From Acanthosepion esculentum (taxonomy: Eukaryota > Mollusca > Cephalopoda > Sepiida > Sepiidae), in the NCBI GenBank assembly GCA_964036315.1, contig OZ038508.1:52568949-52632948 (forward strand): a stretch of DNA of 64,000 nt, in the 5' to 3' direction. The notes under the pieces are model-generated. The model was not told the DNA's origin. It ran no database searches and worked only from the letters and a program-made list of their open reading frames with translations. Made by a program: the position numbers and the translations under genes. This document shows positions 13,860-24,116 of this stretch, in pieces (the stretch's first letter is position 1; each line of letters begins with the position of its first letter).

Positions 13860-13981
13860 AATTATAGTTAAATCACACTGAAAGCAACATTTTTCATTCA
13901 ATCTTCAGTGATTAGTAGTGTTGAGCCTGGTCAGTACTTAGATAGGGGACTGTTGATAGTAGCACCAAGGGCTGTAAGTAA
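13860..13981 (+). repeat. 5S rRNA-like SINE head (pseudo-5S)
   Basis: The order of 5S gene landmarks is kept: a 5' stem-like tatagttaaatcacactgaa, then gagcctggtcagtacttaga, then a degraded gataggggactg (from gatgggtgac) and caagggctgtaagt. Divergence and indels rule out a working 5S gene. It lacks a recognisable SINE body directly after it. Confidence 0.55.
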
Positions 13982-14164
13982 AGAAGGAGTAAACCTTGAC
14001 AAAACAAACCCAATTTTGCAATGCAGGTAGGTGGTTACATATAGACAAAGAGATAATCTCTTTTAAAAAAAAAAAACAAATAAAAAATAAAAACACTGTA
14101 ACCTTCAGTAGGGGGTTGTGACTGCTAATTACATGGTTCACTTTGTTTCTAATCTAAAAAATTA

Positions 14165-14530
14165 GAAGCTTACAGCTATATCATATTGAGATACTGATTC
14201 TCACAAGATCTCTGAAGTTATTGATGACCACTTGGGAATACCAGGTGTTGCAAGTTTGGATGTACATGGGGTGTAATGGATAATGACATAGAATTGGAAA
14301 TTGGAGAGCCAAGTTTCAATTCCAGTCAGGTTCTTTATATTCACTTACACGCAAATACCCTTAGGAAAGGTATGAATCTACCTATTCTCTCCCCAACTAT
14401 GGATTAGTTAGTAGGACTTGTATCAGTAAATCATTATACTCTCCAAAATTCTGGCAGTCTAAAATATTTTCTGGCTTTAAATAACCTACAAAAGGTTAAT
14501 CAGCCATAAAAAACAAATCAATCGATCAAA
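14165..14530 (+). repeat. 5S-derived SINE, internal deletion in the 5S part
   Basis: Starts gcttacagctatatcatattg, continues with atctctgaagttattgatga, then cacttgggaataccaggtgt, matching 5S rRNA apart from a gap over the middle. A shared SINE body follows (ggggtgtaatggataatgac), then caattccagtcaggttc. The tail is ctggctttaaataacctaca with the hairpin-like acctacaaaaggtt and an A-rich end. The copy at 56332 has the same parts in the same order. Confidence 0.7.
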
Positions 14531-15564
14531 AAATAAGATTACTGAAATTAGCCATTTGACATAACATTTGTACAAGGACAATTCATAGAGGATAAATTTT
14601 ATTTAAATTATTCAAGTTTATCAATTATCATAAGCTATCAGTTCATTATAGGACACCTCTTTGCTCTTATGAATTGTTTAAGGCTTTTTTTTTCTTTTCT
14701 TTTTTTTCACACACTTGGTAGTACTACTGATTTGTCCAGCAGTAAATTCTAAGTCCTGATTGTGTTTAATTATAATGCAAATTTTAATTGAATAGTAATT
14801 TAAAATTTCAATTGGTTATATATGTATACACAAATGTTCCAATAAAAATGTACTGTTTTTTGGAAAAATAAAGAATTTGCCAATTTGTATTTACTGTAGT
14901 AGGATATTCATATACAGTCTAAATGAATTACTCTGGTCTTTCTATAAATCTGTGAGGCTATAAATAGTTCTTTCTTGTGATTAGATAATATTTAATGTTT
15001 TCTAAGCTACTTCAGAGCTTATTAACTATCACATTTTGCCATTGCCTAAAAAAGCAAAAAACCCTGGTCTTTGCTAGATTAAAAATTCTGGGTTAGTTTA
15101 CAATCCTTTCATTGAAAGCTGTTTGGCAGCTGATGTCTGAGAAACTTGAGGTGAAAGTGTATACAGTGATATCTAACGAAAATAGAACTATGTGCCTCAA
15201 ATTATAAGTAAATATTTAGGTCAGATATTGGCAGTCTGAATGTAATGTTTTTCTCATTTATTAAAAGATCTTTCTTCTCCTTGTATTTGGAATTCTTAAG
15301 AGCTGTTGAGAAAATTTTTAAAATTATAGCTGATATATCCTCTCGGTGACTAGTTTGAATTTAGACATCCCTCTTTCCCTCTTATCAGTTTGTATGACAG
15401 AAGGGCCTTGTTTATTGTCTGTGTGTGTTAAAAAAAAAAACACAGAAATAGCTACAATATATCCATAAATGAACAATATGAATAAAGACAAAAGGAAAAC
15501 TTATCTTAGTTGATTCATCTCATCCTTTGACAGACTTTATCACATGTCTTGATAAGAGGATGAA

Positions 15565-15620
<56 letters not shown>
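15565..15620. repeat. (AC)n-(AT)n microsatellite
   Basis: About 12 AC units followed by about 16 AT units. Confidence 0.95.
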
Positions 15621-15626
<6 letters not shown>

Positions 15627-16054
15627 GTTGTATGACTCCACAGAACTTATATATAGATTTGAAAATGCAAGAAGTTTATTCTTTAATGATCCTTTTCAAC
15701 CAACACTTTGTCAGAAGAATATGGTTGTATGCCATAAATAAATCATTCTTTTTGTACTGCCTTGTTCCCAACAGCACCTACATATGGCATCATCTTAGAC
15801 TATTTCAAACATCCAGTGTTCTAATGAATACCAATATGCAAAGGAGTTAAAGCTACTACATTGGTTCTTGGTAATGACTGAAAAGTCAAAAGTACTTGAA
15901 CAAAAATTAAAAAAATATGAACTTCTGACAGTTAATCCACAGCTTCAAGCATTAATACTCAACATCTTATCCAAAAGTGAGAAAAGTATTTAAAAAAAAA
16001 ATAAATAAATAAATAAACGGACAGAACCTGGTTCTATTTAATGAAACTTGTATG

Positions 16055-16085
<31 letters not shown>

Positions 16086-16218
16086 GTAAAAAAAGAAAGA
16101 ACGGTAAGATATATAATCTGGTGTTCTTATTGATATTTTTATTTTTACAAAACAGTGCTCAATGTATATTTACAGAGTATAAATATTATAAAATTAACTG
16201 TTTTAAAAATATAATATT

Positions 16219-16615
16219 TTCATAATATTTGTTTCCAAGGATACAGAGAAATCCAATCATTTAGACAGGGGTGGTAGCGTTTTCATTTTTATTAACAACT
16301 ATTGTATCAAATATGAGTTACTTTCGAAAAGCCATCAAGTCTAGGTAGGGTAGAGGTGCATTCTTCAACGAATTATGATATCCATTCAATGCATGTCGGA
16401 AAACCTTTTGTTAAAAAACAAAACAAAAAAGAAACAGATGACATGTTGAATGGATGTCATAATTTGTTTAAAAATACACCCCTACCCTACCGAGACTTAA
16501 CCACTTTTCAAAAGTAACTCATATTTGATACAATAGTTGTTAATAAAAATGAACATGTACCGCCCCTGTCTAAATGATTGGATTTCTCTGTATCCTTGGA
16601 AACAAATATTATGAA
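16219..16615. mobile_element. 397-bp foldback (hairpin) element, MITE-like
   Basis: The left arm from ttcataatatttgtttccaa is matched almost base for base by the reverse complement of the right arm ending ttggaaacaaatattatgaa. Arms are about 180 bp with roughly one mismatch in ten, around a short A-rich centre near 16415. There is no coding frame. Transcribed in the LASP intron it would form a long double-stranded RNA stem. Family unknown. Confidence 0.85.
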
Positions 16616-16790
16616 TGCATGTGCTTTTAAAACTCAGTAAATTTCAAAATAAGTTATTCCAAAATTCGCTTGAAAATGAAACAGAACTAGTGCTTTTAAT
16701 TTAATCATATAATTGAATTTGAAGTTGTTAGTTTCTGTTTTTGAAACATGGTAATTCCTGTGTAGCGATGGAACCATATTTTTAAATCAG

Positions 16791-16797
<7 letters not shown>

Positions 16798-16849
<52 letters not shown>

Positions 16850-16964
16850 CAACTCTCCCATCGAATTTGCCGAATGAGGGTCAAGCAGATCAGTTCCTAG
16901 GAACCGACAGCCCAACACCAGCACATGAGATTTGATTATAGTGGAGAAGGTTTTGTGCAAAACC

Positions 16965-17016
<52 letters not shown>
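16798..17016. repeat. (TA)n and (CA)n tracts flanking a unique island
   Basis: (TA)n at 16798-16842 and (CA)n at 16970-17016 enclose about 120 bp of GC-richer sequence (gccgaatgagggtcaagcag and onward). The island looks like part of a dispersed repeat, but I cannot name it. Confidence 0.6.
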
Positions 17017-18779
17017 CTCAATGTAAGGAAATTCAACCTGATGGTTATAATCATATTCTGATGAAATAAAAAGTTATGATGAAGAGCTATGACAAATTGG
17101 ATTTATTTCAAAGTGCCTTTCAATTTTATATTATACTCATAATACAAACCTTAACTTTTGCTTTTTCATTACACTTTCATGTTTCAAGAGACAATTACTG
17201 GAAGTGGAAGCTTGAAATTTCTGTTCTCTATACTTTACCTCTGAAATGAATATTACAATTTTATATTTTGCAGAAAAAGAGGTGTAGAAGCAGAACTTTT
17301 TCTGCAGTTTTGTTTTTGTTTTTTTAACTGCACCATATAATATAAGTTGATTTTTAGTTTTTGCAAAAGGTGAGAATGTAGTGTGTCAACTAAAAAAATA
17401 TCCATAAACCATTCTTGCAATGTTTTTGTTAAGCAAAATATCAACAGTGTACTTCAGTAATATTTTCATCAACATTAACTTTTCAAAAATGCTTTTTATT
17501 AAATGAAATTGTAGAAGTGATTTTGTTCACTGTCCAACAAATTATTTTGCTTACTCATTGTCACATGCTTGTGATGAGAAATGCTTCTTATCTAAAAGTT
17601 GATCAGGATAAAATCCAAACCAGATGAATCTTTTTTTTTTTTTCTTTCTTTTTTTTAACATTCATTTTTCTTTTTCGAAATATAATGACTTGAAACTACA
17701 GATATATTTTATTTTCTGAGAAAGTTTTCTCCTGAGGAATATTTTCATTATTTTACTAAAGACACTGGGATTCTTTTCTATTAGTTTTTCTACTTGTGCT
17801 GATTTCTTTCTCTTTCATAGAAAATAATGATTTTTTTTTTTTTTAATTCTTAAATCCTCTTATGCAATTTTGGTCATTAACAAATTTTTTATTTAGATTT
17901 TTTGGAGTCTAGCATTGTTCGTATGATTCATTTATACAATCATGTATTGCTTAGATAATTTTAAACTATAAACCAATCATGGCTTTAAAAGTTTTTTCCC
18001 CCTATAAGCTTTTCAAGATGAATGTCTTCTGTCTGCTTTTTTTCTCTCTCACTTATGTGTGCACACACACTTAATAAAATAACTCCATTTCAATATGTTT
18101 TTGGTTGCTTCTACTTGCCATAAAGAGGGAGTTACAATGATTCTGATATGTTTTAAATATGTTTATTTGAATAAGTATTTAAGCAATTCAATAATGTGCT
18201 GGTAAAAACCAGTGATATCAATAAATGTATGCCTTTTTAATTTTGAGGCAAACTAGTGGCCTAGGACTTAGATGTCTTTAGTTTTGAGTGTTTATGACCT
18301 TTGTGATGCACAAAACAAACCCTATGTAACTGTTATCACTGTTTGTGTTCCCAAACACTGTGCACTAACATATTTTATAGATAATCTTCCTAAAGAAAGC
18401 TATTTATAAATATTCCAAAATCTTAATTTTAAAAATTTGTTTTTAAAGCCCTTGTCTAAATTAGGGGCCTAACTAATTTGGGACAAGTCTTTAAAATTGT
18501 ATTGCATCTCATTATTACTAACAAAGTTTAGTTGCTTTTTATTTATATTGTTAGCCAAAATTTTTTCAATGATTTGTTTTTCGGCTTGAATTAAATTGAC
18601 ATTCTAATCAGTTTTTTGTTGTTTTTTTTTTTAAAATAAACTTTTCCACCTGCATTTGTATGAAGTTGCATCTACTTATGTTTTTTTATTTTATTTTTTA
18701 TATTTTTTCATGTATGTATGAGTTTATATTTATTAATGTTTAAATATTTTATTTTTTGTAATATTTCCTCATCTTGCAG

Positions 18780-18788
18780 AGACCACAG
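18780..18788 (+). CDS. LASP1: LASP 9-nt microexon (adds Glu-Thr-Thr)
   Basis: The nine bases AGACCACAG sit between a strong acceptor (tttcctcatcttgcag) and a perfect donor (gtgagt). Entered in phase 1, the carried-over G gives GAG-ACC-ACA and leaves a G, so the insertion is in frame (E-T-T). Only 130 bp of intron separate it from the next exon at 18919. Microexons this short are usually alternatively spliced and rely on intronic enhancers; a long T-rich tract lies upstream. The call rests on splice signals, phase and location, not on homology. Confidence 0.6.
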
Positions 18789-18918
18789 GTGAGTCCTCAT
18801 TTGAATCTTGAATTCTCTTTTAATCTCCTTTTGAGAATTCTATCCAATCCTTTTGGTTTGGGTTTTTGTCTGACATTTCAAGAATTAACATTTTATTTTT
18901 ATTATCTTTTTTTTATAG

Positions 18919-18960
18919 CTGACAAAAGCAAAGTGGCCTCTTCTCCCTCCCCCAAAAAAG
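18919..18960 (+). CDS. LASP1: LASP cassette exon, ADKSKVASSPSPKK
   Basis: A 42-nt exon, phase 1 at both ends, reading A-DKSKVASSPSPKK and leaving G. The acceptor is a long T tract ending ttttatag and the donor is gtgggt. It is Ser/Pro/Lys-rich, with two SP sites that could be proline-directed phosphorylation targets (inference). It starts with the same CTGA-type codons (Ala, then Asp/Glu) and ends in the same Lys plus G as the exons at 21438 and 22840. That supports real, related cassette exons. Confidence 0.72.
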
Positions 18961-21437
18961 GTGGGTTGGGCACCTAGGAGCAAGCAGTAAACCTGGCCAC
19001 TTGTCCAGGCACTCACCCCTGCACAGCCACTTGAGTTAAATACAAAATGTAGAGATATTTTAATTCATATGCAGTAGTTTCTGAAGCATTGTAGCATAAT
19101 GTCTCCTTTCAAAATAAACTTCGCTTTTGTTTCCTGTAAATTTTCCCTAAACTCTGACTCTGTGGCCCTTCAATACAGATTCATTGTTTGGGGTGTCTTT
19201 TAATATTAACTGGAATAAAGTTTAGGGTTGTTGGATATTTAATTTCTATCACTCTATGAAAGGGAAATTGAGCTATTAAATTCTTTCTAAAGTAAACTTA
19301 CAATGTAATGTTCCAATGTATAAAGAGCTATGTAGAATACAAAAACTGCATGAGTAGCAAGTATATGTGATTACACTATCAGTGCTAATATGAAAACTTT
19401 AGCACAGAAAAAGACAAGATTATATATGTAAGGATAATGTAAAGTTTTTTCTTTCTTAAATTTAAATATTTATCAACATTAAGATTATGCCATTGATAGA
19501 TAATAGCATTTTACAAGAGTGTTTATTGTGTAATCTATACTCTCGTTCTAGAAACAATTAGGTTATAAGCAATGTCGGGTTTTGGTAGGAAAATATAGAA
19601 GATATGTTCTCCATTGTCAAAGGAGGTATGGGATTATTTGTTATGAGTTGCAAGAAAGAAATTCCGAAAATGGACTGATTAGAAAATTAACCTAATCTTT
19701 GTTCTCAATCAATGTGTAATTATTAGCTGTAATAATGTTTTGAAGGGCAAATTTTATTTTTAGGTGCTCCATGTAAGTATATTTCATTGTGAAGCTGATG
19801 TTCTAATCTCTAACCTAAAGAAAAGATTTGCCAGTCAAAATATTATGTGACTTTGGGTTGAATTCATAGCTCTTATAACTAACCTTCTGAAATAGGTAAT
19901 CTGTAGAAATTGTTTACTTTAAATCCATCAAAGGTTAGAAACTTATTGATTTTTGCTCTATACAGTACAGAGCATATAACTCAACTGTTTCAACCTGCTT
20001 ATAAATATAAATATATATATATATATATCTGAAAAATATGGAGGCAAAATTTTATTTTTTATTTATTGTCACACATATTCCAATTCATTGTCTAAATGTA
20101 TTTTTCCTATTATATACTTATATTGACAAGATTTTGGTTCTTTCTTGCTGTTCTAACTTGGAAGAACCTTTTGTCTTTTTGATTTTTCTTTCATTCTTAA
20201 CTTATGTCACAGTCCCATTCATATCTGTGGGGATATTGCCTGTCACAGTTCATTTCATTTGTATTGCCAAATCTGCTCATTGTATCTATTTTTACTTTGT
20301 ATACCTTGATAGGCTTGGTATTAAAAAAAATTCATCTTGTGCAAAAATTTTGAATATGCATTCACACAAGTTAACTTTTCTTCCTACTAAATATTGCTTT
20401 TTAAAATGACTTTAATGTTATGAATTTCAAAATGTACATTTGTGTGTACTTTTCTCTCTCCCCCTCTTTCTCTCTCTCTTACATACATTCAGCACATTTC
20501 TTTTTCTCTCAATCCTTCCAACTTTTTTGTTTTATAAGTGTTATATATGCACATACACAGCTTTTTTCTTTTTTTAGTTTGTAATGCAAACCAAAACAGA
20601 ATTATTGCTATTTGATTGGATTTTTTTTTTAAACAAAATTTTTGTTCCAACCACTTTTTTGTTACATCATTAATTTTATGATGGCACTGTATCAGTAAAT
20701 GATAAAATTAACTGTTTTTGTTTCATACCTGCAAGTAGTGTTTTCATCTGGTGTCACTAATCACCATTTTATTTTATTTATTTTACATTTAACTTAGAAT
20801 TTTATTTAATTACATTTTTTAATTATATAATAAATCAGAAACATTGCCTTAAGTTTGTGCAAAGCTAACTTTAATATACAGATAAAGATGTCTTAGTTGT
20901 ACCTATTAATGATTTTTTTATCCTCTATATTGTATTAAAAATGTATAAATGCAGGCAAGTGATGAAGCAGTAAATGTTTTGCTATTTAATAAAATATTTA
21001 GCATACCTGGAATGCTATCTTGTGGGCTTTGAATGTTCAGATGTTATTTATAGTATGTCCAGTATTGTTCCTGTTTATCTTAAGAAACTCTTGTTAGCAG
21101 ATGTAAAGCTTAGAAAGAAAAATTTGTAGCAGATTCTATAGACAGGCTTTCAGTATCTACATGAAAATAATTGAAAAAGTACTTTAAATTTTTGTGGTAT
21201 TATTTTTCTTTAAGAAATTCAGTTTCCATTAAGCAGTCAAAAATCCCAAATAATTAGACAAAAAATAAATTTGTTGTTTTCATTGTTTTGAGAGATTTGT
21301 TCTTTTGGGAGAAAATAGCTTACAAAGTATTTTAAAGGCTCCAGTTTGAATGAATTCTGCATTGATAATCTGTTATAATAATCCCTTTAATCTATAAACT
21401 TCACCCCTTATTCAGCCTTTTACTCTAACTTTTCTAG
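18961..21437. other. LASP1: LASP intron
   Basis: AT-rich with a short (TA)n near 20010-20028 and T-rich runs. A 123-codon open frame at 20038-20409 is hydrophobic low-complexity and has no recognisable domain or splice context, so I do not call it a gene. Confidence 0.5.
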
Positions 21438-21476
21438 CTGAAAGCCCTAAAGAGACAAGAACAGCATCTACAAAAG
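21438..21476 (+). CDS. LASP1: LASP cassette exon, AESPKETRTASTK
   Basis: A 39-nt exon, phase 1 at both ends, encoding A-ESPKETRTASTK plus G. The acceptor is ctaacttttctag. The donor gttggt is weaker than its neighbours, which fits regulated inclusion. It has the same size class, charge, SP site and boundary codons as the exons at 18919 and 22840. No homologue is recalled; the support is splice signals, phase and similarity to sister exons. Confidence 0.62.
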
Positions 21477-22839
21477 GTTGGTCTGCCACTTGCAAACTGC
21501 TGCAAAAGCAAATGCTTAAAGCAACAAATCCACAAATACTGCCAGGTTTAATGACACTTTAGATTTTTAGTTGTATGAAAACTTTATTTATTTTAATTAT
21601 TACTGACATGTATGACTGCTGAAAATGACCAGCGACACAAACATGAACAGTACTTTTCAGTCTCTCATTGCAGACTAGTATTAGTTTTGTAACAATTAGA
21701 TTTAGAGAAATGATATTAATAGTTTAATATTAATTAGTAATAGATTCTTAGTAGCACAATGTTCAATCCTATCATGCAGTCAGACTGACAAGCTTTAACC
21801 AACTGGCATTACCCTAGCAAGTGTTGCAGTATTGTGTAAATCAGATGTATCATTTGACACTACTAGTGGCCTGCTATGCTTTAGCAATGTGACATTTGTT
21901 CCCATATCACAGACAAGCTTGGCATCCATACACCATTGATCAATTTAGCTGAGCCATGCAACAACAACTGCACCATTTAAAAAGTAATGTCTTACAACTA
22001 CTAGGTTTTTTCTTTCTTTAAACCAAAGGATAAAATTAAAATATTGGGTTCTGTCAAATGTTCCTCTTCACTTGTAATTTGTTTTATTACTGGGTCATTT
22101 TACCCCTGAAATGGTGAGTATTTTAATTCAAGAATTTAAAATAAAAGCTTAAACAATTTGTAAAATGAAACTACTTTTATTGTTCAAAATAAGTTTTAAA
22201 TTCTATTTAGCTTGTTTTTATCAAAACCACCTCAGACCTTGTGTCAAATAACTCAACTGTTGTAGTAAACCTTATTTATTATGAAATATTGACATTTAAA
22301 CAGTGAGGAAATATAAATAACTATTTGTGTCCAAACATTGCTGCATGATTGCTTCTGCTGCTCGTAGAAAGAAAATGTTATTTGAGATGAAAATAAATGG
22401 GATAAATGTTGGATTCTATGGTCCAATTTTTTTTTTTTTATATATATATATTGATTCTTTTTGCTTGATTTAATGCATTGGATTATCTATAATTTAGTTT
22501 TGACTTTTCAGAACTAGATTTTAACAAGAGTTGTCATTTTATAAAATTTTAAACCAGTTGATTTTTACTTGATCTGAGGATTGTTTTTGTATGTTACAGC
22601 CCCCTCCCCCAAAAACTCTGGCCCTCCTCACTAAAGTGTATAGTTTATATAGCTATGTACATATTAGTAATAAGAATACATTGTTTAAGCAACTTAATAT
22701 GACAATAATTGATAATTTCCTAATGTTTCATTTCACTTCAGTATTGGTAGAGCACATTGTTGTTCTTCATTCCCTTCACATCCTTTTCACTGACTTAGTT
22801 TTTTTTTTTTTTTTCCTATTTGGTTTTTGATTTTTGTAG
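21477..22839. other. LASP1: LASP intron
   Basis: No feature supported apart from a polypyrimidine run before the acceptor at 22838. Confidence 0.5.
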
Positions 22840-22875
22840 CTGACAGATCCAGGGGGATTGTAACAACTAAGAAAG
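22840..22875 (+). CDS. LASP1: LASP cassette exon, ADRSRGIVTTKK
   Basis: A 36-nt exon, phase 1 at both ends, encoding A-DRSRGIVTTKK plus G. The acceptor follows a 14-T run (ttttgtag). The donor gtttgt is weak, suggesting conditional use. Together with the exons at 18919 and 21438 it forms a set of three short basic inserts that all begin Ala-(Asp/Glu) and end Lys. Confidence 0.6.
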
Positions 22876-23751
22876 GTTTGTTCGTCACTTGGCAGTTCCT
22901 ATATTTATAATTTCCCATATCTATGATGTGTTGTGTGTCCCTTAGTGTATAATATTGTTGCAAATGAACGAACCTCTTCTTGTCTTGCATTTGGCTAGGT
23001 TGATTAGAATATTTTGTCAATAATTTTAATTTTTTTCCCTACTTCTTGGCATGAAACTTGTCTATGGTCCCTTATTAGTCTTTTTGTTTTTTGTTGTTGT
23101 TTTTTTTTTTATCTTCTGTATTTAATTGTATAGAAATGTTCCTTATGTGTGATCTCTTTAAAATTTTGATTGTTAACTTCTCCAATGCTAGTTTGTGTTC
23201 AGCTATGCCTAGTTTGTGAAATCCAAGATGCTGAAGAAAAAAGCATTTGCAGATCATTTGCCCTAATCCCTTTGAACCAACTCATTTTTTTTATCTCTAT
23301 CCATTGTTGCAATTGATTTTTCTCTTAATTTAATGCTCTCTAGTTGTTTTCAGGTGTGTGCCCCATGTGTTGGTCTGTAATTGAGCCTTTTAATCTCTCG
23401 ATAGATTTTGTTATGCATTTTTCTTGTTGAATCCATCTTGTGCTATTTACCAACCCCAGTGGATTTTAAGTGAAATGTTTATGCCTTGTTTAATGTATGT
23501 TGTTAATTGAAGGGGGACTTTCACTTTTCTCAACATTTACATTTACTAAATCTTTACATTTTTAACAATAAATTTGATTTACTATAAATTGAGTTAAAAT
23601 TATGGGCAAAAGATACTCGTATCATCTTAAGTTATAAGAACCAAAGTAATTTTAAAATAATAAAAACAAAACATTTGTATTAAAATTTAGTCTTTTATAT
23701 ATGATGGCCATTGACTCTTTAGACAAGTATGACTACCACTGACAAGGTTGA

Positions 23752-24034
23752 TCAATATTCCTGATTCTCCTGAGAAAAACAATGTCTCTTTAAGCCTAGA
23801 ATTGGCTTGCAATACTTATTGCAGATGTAGCAAACCAAGTTATTTCCTACAGGGGGGTGGCCTGTTTTGTAAAGTCTGTTCAGCTTACTTACAGGTTTCA
23901 GGTGAGACTGGAGCAGTTTCTGCAAGTTTTCTGTCAAACCCTGTATACTGATCATAATTTGTGAAAGGTCTGCCAGTATGACTTGTAGCTAATGAGGCCT
24001 GCATTGGAGAGACATACTCTGCCACATTCATCAC

Positions 24035-24040
<6 letters not shown>
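23752..24040 (-). pseudogene. Retroelement remnant with C2H2-type knuckles
   Basis: On the minus strand two frames contain CGRVCLSNAGLIS and, further on, CYICNKYCKPILGLKRHC. The pattern C-x2-C-x3-C-x5-GLxxH is one I associate with zinc fingers near the end of non-LTR retrotransposon ORFs in molluscs and flukes (from memory). The pieces are in different frames, lack some His ligands and are cut by a (CA)n tract, so the copy is dead. The assignment to a non-LTR element is tentative. Confidence 0.4.

Positions 24041-24112
<72 letters not shown>
24038..24112. repeat. (CA)n microsatellite
   Basis: About 37 uninterrupted CA units. They produce spurious Val-Cys and Thr-His open frames on the two strands. 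Confidence 0.97.

Positions 24113-24116
<4 letters not shown>

Larger units (their letters stand above)
12400..18779. other. LASP1: LASP intron rich in repeats
   Basis: Holds two 5S-like SINE units (13.86-14.53 kb), compound microsatellites (15565-15620, 16060-16084, 16798-16842, 16970-17016) and a 397-bp foldback (16219-16615). No extra exon of the right phase was convincing. Confidence 0.5.

Noticed and set aside
15326..15352. ttatag-CTGATATATCC as another CTGA-type cassette exon
   Set aside because: Stop codon (TGA) in the required frame after six codons and no donor.
20038..20409. 123-codon hydrophobic frame as a membrane protein
   Set aside because: T-rich DNA gives Phe/Leu/Ile runs by chance; no start context or exon signals.
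23896..23902. GTTTCAG between an acceptor-like cttacttacag and a gtgaga donor, as another LASP microexon
   Set aside because: Seven bases would break the reading frame, and it lies inside a retroelement remnant.
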